64,000 bases of DNA, taken from assembly GCF_900116565.1 (NCBI RefSeq), contig NZ_FPCJ01000001.1, positions 806,001 to 870,000 on the forward strand. Direction: 5' to 3'. Numbering within the stretch: position 1 is the stretch's first letter; every line of letters begins with the position of its first letter. Below, piece by piece: positions 35,303 through 43,489 of the stretch. A program made the translations under genes and the position numbers. Source of the DNA: Thermoflavifilum thermophilum (GTDB taxonomy: Bacteria > Bacteroidota > Bacteroidia > Chitinophagales > Chitinophagaceae). The notes beneath the pieces are model-generated. The model searched no databases and was not told the origin of the DNA. It saw only the letters and a list, made by a program, of their open reading frames with translations.

Positions 35303-37546
35303 TTACTTTACCTCCACCTCAACAATGTGAGACGTATCCACACCAACAATATCCACCACCTTGACCATTATTTTATATTTTCCCGCCTTTTCATACGTAT
35401 GCGGCGCCGTTATCAATTCAATCTTCGGATTCTTTTTAGTGCGAAACGACTGCCAGATGTTTTCAAAAATATAATTGCCCGTCCAGACTTCCTTTACTTC
35501 TCCGTTTTCCTCAATCCGTATAATCTCTTTTTTATCCTCGTAATCAAAATCCACCGACCAGTAGTCGATCCAGTCAACCCAGTTCTTTGTGAGCACCTCG
35601 CGCTGCAAAATACCGTTCTGATCTTTGGTCAGTTTGATGATCTGACCGTTTTCAATAACTACTTTGGAACCGCCCTTTTTCAGAGATTGCTCCAGTTCTT
35701 CCAGATCGTCCTGGGTGTAGTAGGTGGTGAAATTGGTCAGTTCGATTTTAACGGTTTTGCCTTTAATGTATGGCTTAACCTGCACATACGCCACATCATA
35801 GAATTTTACCTCTCCTTTTTCCACCGCCCGTTTGTCAAAGACCTCTTTGGGAATGTAGCGCAGGCGGATGTCAACCCCCCGCTGGCGCAGTTCATCTTTG
35901 ATGTATGGCACCAGCCCCATTTCAAACTCAAAGCCCAGTATATCTACCTGCGTAATCAGGTTCTGGCGGCATTCCTCAAACACCTCCTCCACCAGCGTCT
36001 TGGTGACGGGCACGGAAAGCGGCCCCACGTGCACAAATCGCCCCGCCTTTTTGCCGTGCAGGTATTTGTGCTCATGAACCCTCTGCGCTGAATAGCCTTC
36101 CAAAATGAGACTGACATATTTTTCCTGCTTGGCTTCCAGCAGTTGTTCCTGCTTTTCTTGCGGAATATTGGCAGGCACGCCGAAAAAGAACTGCCGTTCG
36201 TATTTGCCCAGGTTGAGCACCTCAAAGGCGCGGTAGGGTTTGCCTTCTTTCTTCAGTTCCCGCTGCACCTGTATCATACGCTTTCGGGTGGTATGAATGG
36301 CAAAGCGGCCTAAATCCGCGGCAATCCATTTTCTGCCAAGTTTTTCCGCCACCGCCGCGGTGGTGCCGCTGCCGCAGAAGAAATCCGCCACCAGATCGCC
36401 CTCGTTGCTGCTGGCCTTGATAATGCGCTCCAAAAGGGCTTCGGGTTTTTGGGTGGCATAACCCAATAATTCATTTGATTGTGATGACACACCATAGAAA
36501 TCCAACCAAATATCTTGCACGGGTAAACCTTCAGTTTCATCGAGATATTGTTTATATCTTGGAACTCCTGTTGAAGTAAAATATATTTTACCTTCTTTGA
36601 TTGCTTCATCAATTCTTTCTTGCGACCATCTCCAATGTGTACCTGGAGGTGGATTTAAAAAAATTTTTCCAAAATACCTACCAGGTCCTGGACCAGCAGC
36701 ATTCATTGATACAGATCTATACCTTCTTCCTGTTCTTTCATCAATTAAATTATAATTCTTTTTTACATAATCTTCATCATACGATAAATATTGCCTATGC
36801 CAAATGTAATCTCTTGATTTGGAATACCACAGAATTGAATCATGAACACATCCATATCTGTTTCCATCATTATGGCTGTAATGTCGTCTCCAAATTATTT
36901 CATTTAAAAAATTATCATTTCCAAATATATCGTCTAAAATCAATCTCAAAACACTATTCACCCTCCAGTCACAATGCACATAAATACTCCCATCCTCTGC
37001 CAGCAGTTGGTGCATCAGTCTCAGCCGTTCATACATCATGGAAAGGTAGGATGAGATGCCCCGTCCCCAGGTATCGCGGTAAGCGATTTCTTCGATGATG
37101 GACTGCTGTTTGGTAACGTCCTCGCCGTTGACGGTTATTTGATAGGAAAAATCCGCTCCAACCGCAAAGGGCGGGTCGATGTAAATCAGTTTCAATCCGC
37201 CTTCTTTTTCAATCTCTTCCCGCATGGGGCCGTTTACCAAAGACGATAGAATCAGCTTGTTGTCACCCCAAATTAGTTTGTTGGTCCAGCCTTTTAGCTG
37301 TCTGCCCGTAGTGTCAAATAATTCAGGCTCTTTTTCAATTTCCCTGCGCGGCTCGTCAATATGTTCGATGGAATGAAAGGGCAGCACGGCATTGGTTACA
37401 GTTTCATTTCTGCCGTTCCAGAACAGGAAAACGTCCTCGTCGTCGGCGTAGAGTTTGTAAATATATTCCTTGGGCAGGGGTTTGCCCTGTTTGATAGTAT
37501 CAATAATAAATTGTCTTTCGTTATCAGTCAAATTGAGTTGTGTCAC
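35303..37546 (-). CDS. mod: Type III restriction-modification methyltransferase subunit (Mod)
   Basis: A 747-residue N6-adenine-type DNA methyltransferase. Catalytic motif IV is DPPF (residues 124-127, in LIYIDPPFAVG) and the AdoMet motif I is ADFFCGSGTT (387-396), the beta-class order typical of Mod. Between them, about residues 195-370, is the target-recognition region, coded by strikingly AT-rich DNA (about 36450-36965). The start is GTG 37546, within a 4-base GTGA overlap with the stop of res, so translation is coupled. Together they form a complete type III system: Mod alone methylates, Mod plus Res cuts DNA with unmodified sites. Confidence 0.92.
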   Translation of the reverse strand: MTQLNLTDNERQFIIDTIKQGKPLPKEYIYKLYADDEDVFLFWNGRNETVTNAVLPFHSIEHIDEPRREIEKEPELFDTTGRQLKGWTNKLIWGDNKLILSSLVNGPMREEIEKEGGLKLIYIDPPFAVGADFSYQITVNGEDVTKQQSIIEEIAYRDTWGRGISSYLSMMYERLRLMHQLLAEDGSIYVHCDWRVNSVLRLILDDIFGNDNFLNEIIWRRHYSHNDGNRYGCVHDSILWYSKSRDYIWHRQYLSYDEDYVKKNYNLIDERTGRRYRSVSMNAAGPGPGRYFGKIFLNPPPGTHWRWSQERIDEAIKEGKIYFTSTGVPRYKQYLDETEGLPVQDIWLDFYGVSSQSNELLGYATQKPEALLERIIKASSNEGDLVADFFCGSGTTAAVAEKLGRKWIAADLGRFAIHTTRKRMIQVQRELKKEGKPYRAFEVLNLGKYERQFFFGVPANIPQEKQEQLLEAKQEKYVSLILEGYSAQRVHEHKYLHGKKAGRFVHVGPLSVPVTKTLVEEVFEECRQNLITQVDILGFEFEMGLVPYIKDELRQRGVDIRLRYIPKEVFDKRAVEKGEVKFYDVAYVQVKPYIKGKTVKIELTNFTTYYTQDDLEELEQSLKKGGSKVVIENGQIIKLTKDQNGILQREVLTKNWVDWIDYWSVDFDYEDKKEIIRIEENGEVKEVWTGNYIFENIWQSFRTKKNPKIELITAPHTYEKAGKYKIMVKVVDIVGVDTSHIVEVEVK

Positions 37547-40218
37547 TGTGTTCTCACTTGTTTTTCCAGTTTGAATAATTCAATGATGTTAGTGAATGTC
37601 TTTATATCTTTCTGATGCTTTTCCCATAATTCCTGCTTTACATACAGGGGGATATACGTTCGTTCTTTCTGCGCAGCATTAACGTCGTTGCACCAGACTT
37701 GCAGCCGTTTTATTTTGCGCACATCGTCCAAATCTTCCCTGCCTTTGGTTTCAGCGATGTAAATATCACGCTCGTTTTGTTTAATCAGGAAGTCGGGGAA
37801 AAACTCGTGGATATTGCCGTCCTCGCCCTGATATTCGATCTTAAATCCGAGCGACTGGTAATTTTTGGCAAAAGAAATGATATCCGAACAATTTTCCAGA
37901 AACGCGGCAAATTCCAGTTCAAACTGGCTGTCGCCGATGATTTTGGTAAACACGCTTTTCTGCGGCACCAGGTAAGGCTGGTTGTCCGCTACCAGCGGTT
38001 TGGCTTTGCGCAAGGAAATAAAGTTTTTGATTTGCGCCGAACCTTTATCCTTTATGGTCAGGTCATCGATCGCCTCTTTGAATGCGCGATACAGCGTCTG
38101 TTTTGCCTCCACTTCGGAAAGATTGCGCAAAACATTGGCGTCTTCAATATTCACGCTTTTGCCGAATAACTTGTGGCGAATAAACTGCTCCACTTTGGGA
38201 TAGAGAATGTTGAAACCACTCACCAGCCTGCTTTCCTTTAAGATGGCCTGCGTGAAAAATCCGACCACGTTTCGCCAATCAGGCAGGGTGTCGGTAAATT
38301 CGATTTTATGGGAGAACTTGCCGTCAATATCGGTAAACACGATTTCTTTCAGTTCGTTTTGGCTGAACTGCTTCAGAGCAACGGGCGTGATGTCCTTCGC
38401 CATCTTGTCAACCTGAATATCTTCCAGATTTTTGTAATCCCGATGGATACGCGGGGATAAGACAGGCACGGGGATGTCCAGTTTATCCAGATCCTTTTTT
38501 TCATTGTCAGTGTCAATTTCCACAATGATTGGGTTACGGGATTTGCCGGTTTCGCCCATGGGTCGGTAACTGAACTCCACGCCTTCGGTCTTGATGGATT
38601 CCACAAATTCAATAAAAGCGGGCGTGCCAACAACAACCAGTTCTTCTTTTACCTCCAGGCCGAACATCTTACGCAGTCCTCTGCCCAGGGTCTGTTCGGG
38701 CAGAATCTTGGCGGGCGATCCGTATGGTCTCAAACCGACAATGGTCATCACATTGCGCACGTCCCAGCCTTCGCGCAACATCATAACCGAAACCACGGCT
38801 TTGTAAGGAGAAGTATCTTCATCCACCGCATCCGCTGCTTTTCGTAATTGCTCCAGTTCTTCCTTGTCCCGTTTCGATGCCGCACTTTCCGATATTTCGC
38901 CGCTCTTTTTGGTATGGATCAGCAGCACAGAATTTTTGAATTCGGGGTAATTGGCTTCCAGATAATCTTTGGTCTGATTGGCTTCTTTGGTGTCCAGCGT
39001 CATTACAAACAAGATGGGGGTCTTGACGTTTTTCAGTTCGTCAAACTGTTTTTTCCATTCGATATAACCCAGATGAATATAATCTTTGTAACGCTCCACA
39101 AACTGGGATGACGACTTTTCATGCAACTTTGCCCGCGATGCCTCATCAGGCAGCACAGGCGATTTAACAATATTCTGCTTGATGGCTTCCACCAGCGGAT
39201 AATCGCATATTGTCTGCACGAAGATAGCGCCGTTGTTGTGTTTGGGTGTGGCGGTGTTGTCGATTTGCAGGGAAATGCCCTTGCCCTGTTTTAGTTTCAA
39301 GTGATTGTTGATGTCTTCAATGCTTTTAAACCACTGCATATTTTCATCGTGAATATGGTGCGCCTCGTCGTTCATCACTACCAGATCCTTGATTTTAGTG
39401 CTGCGCAGCACTTTTCCCAGATCCATACCTTTGGATGTGTCCGCGTCGGCAGGCGGTTTTTTGCCCAAAAATTCTTCTTCCAGGGACGGTTCTCTATCCT
39501 CGTTTAAATACACACGATGGATATTGGTCAGGAACAGATTGCCTTCTTCTGTAATTGGTTTAAGTTCGTCCTGAATATGCAGGGTCAGATGGAAATCGTT
39601 TTGCCAGTCACGGTCGAAATAGCCGTTTTCTGGAATAAGCGGGTCTTCTCGAAAAATTTTGAGATCATCAAAATCTTTGCGTAGGCGATTTAGAACAATG
39701 ATGTTAGGGGCAATAATGAGAAAATTTCGGGAAAGTTCAGATTCTGTTTCATAAAGTTTGTGGAAATAAGACCAGACCAGGGCAAGGCTCAACACCTTGG
39801 TTTTTCCCGAACCTGTTGCCATTTTAATCACATATCTTGGCCAACTTTCAGGAAATATGCCCGTGCTGATTCTGTCCGACGAGTTAAAGCGCATCAGTTC
39901 AAACTTGTCTCTGGCTTTGGCTACTTCATACAGGTAAATGATGGATTCAATGGCTTCCCGCTGGGCAAAATAGTATCGGAAAACTTGGCCATTTTTCTTA
40001 TGCCCATCGGGTTTGAACCAGAAATTCAACAAGGCTTTTGTGGTGTCGGAAGCACCTGAATAATCACTGTCACGCCACTTTTTTACATCCAGACGAATTT
40101 TATAAACCAGCGGCGGGATAAGTTGCTCGTAGGCTTTTTCCTTCAAATCTTCCTGCGACGGCGCCCATCTGATATTCGGATCAAGTATGTCGTAAGGATT
40201 CTGCGGAAAGTCATTCAT
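37543..40218 (-). CDS. res: Type III restriction enzyme helicase/nuclease subunit (Res)
   Basis: An 891-residue superfamily 2 helicase with Walker A MATGSGKT (133-140), DEAH box (284-287, in VMNDEAHHIHDEN), helicase motif VI-like QTLGRGLRKMFGL, and a C-terminal PD-(D/E)xK nuclease: FFPDFLIKQNERDIYIAETK with Asp809, Glu823 and Lys825. All parts look intact, unlike many genes around it. It is the first gene of the res-mod pair; 40219-40787 upstream must hold its promoter. Confidence 0.92.
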   Translation of the reverse strand: MNDFPQNPYDILDPNIRWAPSQEDLKEKAYEQLIPPLVYKIRLDVKKWRDSDYSGASDTTKALLNFWFKPDGHKKNGQVFRYYFAQREAIESIIYLYEVAKARDKFELMRFNSSDRISTGIFPESWPRYVIKMATGSGKTKVLSLALVWSYFHKLYETESELSRNFLIIAPNIIVLNRLRKDFDDLKIFREDPLIPENGYFDRDWQNDFHLTLHIQDELKPITEEGNLFLTNIHRVYLNEDREPSLEEEFLGKKPPADADTSKGMDLGKVLRSTKIKDLVVMNDEAHHIHDENMQWFKSIEDINNHLKLKQGKGISLQIDNTATPKHNNGAIFVQTICDYPLVEAIKQNIVKSPVLPDEASRAKLHEKSSSQFVERYKDYIHLGYIEWKKQFDELKNVKTPILFVMTLDTKEANQTKDYLEANYPEFKNSVLLIHTKKSGEISESAASKRDKEELEQLRKAADAVDEDTSPYKAVVSVMMLREGWDVRNVMTIVGLRPYGSPAKILPEQTLGRGLRKMFGLEVKEELVVVGTPAFIEFVESIKTEGVEFSYRPMGETGKSRNPIIVEIDTDNEKKDLDKLDIPVPVLSPRIHRDYKNLEDIQVDKMAKDITPVALKQFSQNELKEIVFTDIDGKFSHKIEFTDTLPDWRNVVGFFTQAILKESRLVSGFNILYPKVEQFIRHKLFGKSVNIEDANVLRNLSEVEAKQTLYRAFKEAIDDLTIKDKGSAQIKNFISLRKAKPLVADNQPYLVPQKSVFTKIIGDSQFELEFAAFLENCSDIISFAKNYQSLGFKIEYQGEDGNIHEFFPDFLIKQNERDIYIAETKGREDLDDVRKIKRLQVWCNDVNAAQKERTYIPLYVKQELWEKHQKDIKTFTNIIELFKLEKQVRTQ

Positions 40219-40787
40219 TTGTTGCTTTTCCTTAATTGATTATGTTTTTTTGTCCCAAATTTATTACAATGTAATACTATATTTTTTTCTTCGAAACTCA
40301 TCTTTGTTTCGAAAATACTTATTCGCATGCAATTTCACAAGAACATATCTTTTTTGAAAATCCTTGATTCGCCATCCAGTCTTGAAATTATCTGGGATCA
40401 TGGGAAAAGACCTTAGCTCCCCATTTTGCTTTCTTTTGACAAATATCTGCGCCCAAAAGGGCAGGTGAAAGAAAATACCAGTCGCGGGCACAACAAGCCG
40501 ATGTCCATAGGAATATCGCCTTCAATCATGTCCTGTCGTTTAAACAGATATCCGACGTCCTGAAAGCGTTTACCCGAAACCACCCGGACTGGCGAGTGGC
40601 CTAGGCCGAAGAGGGCGTCGCCACAAAGAGGGCGAGTCCTCCATCCGATTGGCATCGGTAAGGTGCGCTGATAACGCGCGGGCGCGCCGAGAATCCTGGG
40701 ATCGCTGGCGTGGTAGAGAAATCTCGGCGGCGAGCAGCGGGTAATTCGCCACAACCAATTAGGAGTATATTTCACAAGCGTCCATCG
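40219..40787. other. Unassigned sequence upstream of res, AT-rich then GC-rich
   Basis: 569 bases with no gene I can name. The first ~230 bases are AT-rich and probably hold the res promoter; a leftward open frame at 40264-40491 (75 codons) is basic and unrecognised. From about 40490 the base composition jumps to GC-rich, like the adjoining methyltransferase gene; a leftward frame at 40413-40775 (120 codons) has no family resemblance. It may be another decayed import too broken to identify. Confidence 0.4.
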
Positions 40788-41581
40788 CTACGGTCGTTCG
40801 CCGGAAGCCCAGAGAAAGACATTGTTATACCGAACACTCCCATCGGGGCGCATGTGGGCGCGGTCGGCGTTTGCGTACACGGCGCGAACCGCGGCCTCCC
40901 CGCTGTGAGCGATGGCTGCCTGGTTGACCCCGGCGCTTGAGTTCCCGCGCCACGATGCTTCGGTGCTCGGAAAGACGAACGGACAAGCGACCTCGCCCTC
41001 CTCAAGGACTCTTAAGCCAGCCGCTTCAAGCGTGCTGGCCAGCGCTCCCGGTTCGGACAACGCCCCTGGATGCGGCGGTGTAGCGCCCGGCGGCGGGGGC
41101 GGCATCAGCGGCCCGAGCGCGGGCATCACGGCCCTTAAGAATTCGCATTTCTCGGGCGGCCCCCAGGCTGTGACGACCACCCGACTGCCATGCCGGACAA
41201 CGCGGACGAGTTCGCGCATGGCGGCCGCCATGTCCACCGCGTAAAAGACGCTGTTGACAGCCACGACCGCGTCAAAGCTGGCATCGTCAAAGGGGAGCTC
41301 CTCCAGATCGCCTTCCCGGACGTCGGCCCCGGGCAAGCGTTGCCGCGCGATCGCCAAAAGCCCCGGCAAGGCGTCCAGAGCGGTCACCTGCGCGCCGCGG
41401 AAGCTGGCCAACAGCGCGAGCAGTCCTGCACCACAGCCGGCGTCGAGCAGACGCGTGCCCACCGTCACACGGGCGGCATCGAACGCCGCGCCGAAAAGCG
41501 GCAAGCACACCTGCTCCACATGCGTGGCCCAGTCCTGAGCACGGGCCCCCAAAGCTGACCTTGAATTGTTGTACTTCCCTT
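40788..41581 (-). pseudogene. Class I SAM-dependent methyltransferase, GC-rich, split by a frameshift
   Basis: The long frame (254 codons from TTG 41552) reads GARAQDWATHVEQV, AdoMet motif I LLDAGCGAGLLALLA, VTALDALPGLLAIARQRLPG, FDDASFDAVVAVNSVFY and ends NNVFLWASGERP: a small-molecule methyltransferase. Its true N-terminus lies in another frame: GSTTIQGQLWG, directly before ARAQDWA. The junction is a run of five G on the minus strand at 41546-41550; six would restore the frame. Upstream, GGAG stands at proper distance from AAG (41579-41581) where a start codon is expected. So one base is missing and the start may be lost too. GC content is far above that of flanking genes. Confidence 0.7.
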
Positions 41582-41696
41582 AGGTACTCCTTTAGTGATG
41601 TTGAAAATATACGATTTGAAAACCAACCGCGACGGAGCCAATGACAAACCCTCCTTCCATGCGGACCTCCGGGTCGCATATTGTTCTGCCTTTGCC

Positions 41697-42212
41697 TTAC
41701 GCAACAACACACCTTTTGACTGTCTCCCACGTGCGGGTGGTTTGTTCTTTGCCAAAGGTCTTTTCCAATAAACTCATGAATATCGGTCCTTTGGGGTGAG
41801 GAACATAGCTGGTAAATACTTCCAGCCCCTGCACCTCGTGAACGATGGCACCTTCATATTCAATGGGCAATTTCAGTTTTGCATCTGCCGGTTTCCACAA
41901 AAAGGTTACAACCCGTTTGGCGCCAGCACGAACCTTGTGCTTGCCGAACGGATCTGAAGCTAGCAAGTTTTGCAAATGCTCCACTGACCGTACCGTAACC
42001 GGAAAACTGCGTCCCAACTGATGCTGAAGTTGTGCTTCAATCTTTTTTGCAATGGATGCTTCACTTCGGGCAGAGGCATTGAAAGCCACGTTGCCGCTGG
42101 ATAGAATGGTTTTTACTTCTGTAAATCCAGCTGATTCCAGGCAATGCTTCAGATTAGCCATTTTCAGATTCATGGGGCTTACGCCCCGCAGAAAAGCAAC
42201 AAATCGTGGCAT
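41697..42212 (-). CDS. DUF1697 family protein
   Basis: A 171-residue protein with the family's N-terminus MPRFVAFLRGVSPMN, then LKHCLESAGFTEVKTILSSG, NVAFNASARSE, and a C-terminus ending EKTFGKEQTTRTWETVKRCV, close to the usual TTRNWNTV pattern. DUF1697 proteins have no established function. The frame continues upstream to TTG 42236, but ATG 42212 matches the family start. It lies 20 bases after the DHFR-like gene and probably shares its transcript. Confidence 0.85.
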   Translation of the reverse strand: MPRFVAFLRGVSPMNLKMANLKHCLESAGFTEVKTILSSGNVAFNASARSEASIAKKIEAQLQHQLGRSFPVTVRSVEHLQNLLASDPFGKHKVRAGAKRVVTFLWKPADAKLKLPIEYEGAIVHEVQGLEVFTSYVPHPKGPIFMSLLEKTFGKEQTTRTWETVKRCVVA

Positions 42213-42232
42213 ACTTATTTGAATGTTTTTAA

Positions 42233-42787
42233 TCAATCTTTGTTCACCTCATATCGCAGTTCAACCATTGCGTGGCCTAATTGGTGAACAGCAACCAGGC
42301 GCAATACAGGACTCAACACTCGTCGCGGAAATAACTGTTTTCCCTTGCCAAGGGTTACAGACCCAACCTGCACCATGATTTCATCGAGCAGTCCGGCATC
42401 ATAGAACTGCCCCGCCAGGTCGCCACCGCCTACAATCCAGATGTTTTTATCACCTGCTGCCAGCCTCATTTCAGCGTGAATAGGTCGCACATCTCCGCTC
42501 ACAAACCGGATATCAGCGCCGGCTATTGCCGGAAGTTTGCGCTTCGAAAAAACCCATGCCGGCTGCGTATATGGCCACGCAGTGCCCATCTGATCGGCAA
42601 TCTTATCCGCATGACGAACCATCCACTCATAGGTTGCCGAGCCCATGGCAAGAGCACCTACGTTCGATATAAAATCGGGATAACTGGTGTTGTTTACGTC
42701 GCCTAAGCTAAAGAGCCAATCGAGAGAATCGTTTTCCGTGGCAATAAATCCATCCAAGCTGGTAGCTGTGTAGTATTGTGTTTTCAT
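42233..42787 (-). CDS. Dihydrofolate reductase family protein (RibD C-terminal type)
   Basis: A 184-residue NADPH-dependent reductase-like protein. It starts MKTQYYTATSLDGFIATEND, the pattern of RibD-C/YyaP-type proteins, has GSATYEWMVRH, and the NADPH-binding IWIVGGGDLAGQFYDAGLLD and VTLGKGKQLFP blocks. It is not a canonical folate enzyme; substrates in this group are mostly unknown. ATG 42787 is chosen over the upstream in-frame start at 42808. Confidence 0.85.
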   Translation of the reverse strand: MKTQYYTATSLDGFIATENDSLDWLFSLGDVNNTSYPDFISNVGALAMGSATYEWMVRHADKIADQMGTAWPYTQPAWVFSKRKLPAIAGADIRFVSGDVRPIHAEMRLAAGDKNIWIVGGGDLAGQFYDAGLLDEIMVQVGSVTLGKGKQLFPRRVLSPVLRLVAVHQLGHAMVELRYEVNKD

Positions 42788-42903
42788 GGGAATATTTTCA
42801 GAACCCACCGTTTACCGTTTTGCAGAAAATCGGCCTCTTTGAAAAGAGAAGAATGCCCGCACGAACTGGCTACCTTGCCCACCACCACACACAATCCTGT
42901 AGC

Positions 42904-43083
42904 TTAGCAAACACCTACCAGCGCACACGGTTCGGATAACGTTCCTGGATGCAGCGGTGTAGCGTCCGGGTCGGTTTCCGGCGTCACCAGCCCCACAGGC
43001 GGGTTGTTGAGTCGCTCTTTGCCGCGATGCTCATACGATTCAACTGGGCGCTTGGCAGAAGAGGGTTGTTTTTTGCGAGGCAT
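42904..43083 (-). pseudogene. 5' fragment of a second type III mod-like gene joined to a methyltransferase-like scrap
   Basis: A 59-codon frame too short for routine gene calling. It opens MPRKKQPSSAKRPVESYEHR and continues NNPPVGLVTPETD, the N-terminus of a well-known family of site-specific DNA methyltransferases (type III-like), different from the intact Mod at 35303-37546. After about 40 codons it turns into ATPLHPGTLSEPCAL and stops. That tail matches GATPPHPGALSEPGAL in the methyltransferase at 40788-41581: 43 of 50 bases agree between 42920-42969 and 41041-41090. An exact -7 promoter element lies just upstream. Confidence 0.65.
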
Positions 43084-43087
43084 TGGC

Positions 43088-43095
43088 CAAATTTA
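43088..43095 (-). promoter_or_regulatory. Candidate -7 element of the mod-like fragment
   Basis: On the minus strand TAAATTTG, an exact TAnnTTTG match, lies 4 bases before the ATG of the mod-like fragment, so the transcript would be nearly leaderless or use a later start. No -33 element is clear. Confidence 0.35.
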
Positions 43096-43489
43096 ATTGT
43101 TCGCATTCAATTTTCTAATCAGGCTTTTTGTAAAAAACTTAAAACGATGCTGCTCTTGCCTTCCATAAAGAGTTTAACGGTTACAAGGAGCGGAAATCAC
43201 GGCATCCCAAAAAACACGGCCTGTTATTTTAGCTGCAGAGTTTATTGTTCTACCCGCATTTTCAAAACTTACGGGCAATCTTCGCCCCCTTCATGCACAA
43301 TCACTTGCGTATAATGATTGCTTGCACTTTCATGCATTTGCCATGTTTGTCCTTATTTTGGGGGATCCGCACTTATCTCAGTTTATTCTCTCCCCTCCCA
43401 TTCCTTAAAAACTCGTAACTTTCGGGTTTCATCCAAAAAACTTTTTTTGCCGTACCTTGTTATTTGAATTTGATACCAAACCATTATCC
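43096..43489. other. Non-coding stretch upstream of dxs
   Basis: About 390 bases, moderately AT-rich, with no recognisable gene or repeat. The dxs promoter may be TACCTTGT at 43453-43460 with TTTC at 43427-43430 as a weak -33 element. It marks the right border of the accessory region. Confidence 0.35.

Noticed and set aside
40413-40775. 120-codon minus-strand open frame in GC-rich DNA upstream of res
   Set aside because: No family resemblance in any frame; in GC-rich DNA long open frames arise by chance. Kept only as unassigned sequence.
41190-41558. Overlapping plus-strand open frames across the GC-rich methyltransferase
   Set aside because: High GC opens all frames; only the minus-strand frame shows methyltransferase motifs.
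34292-43083. Integron cassette array
   Set aside because: Gene types fit, but there is no integrase and no site with proper attC core sequences; homology between the two methyltransferase pieces is in coding sequence, not in intergenic sites.
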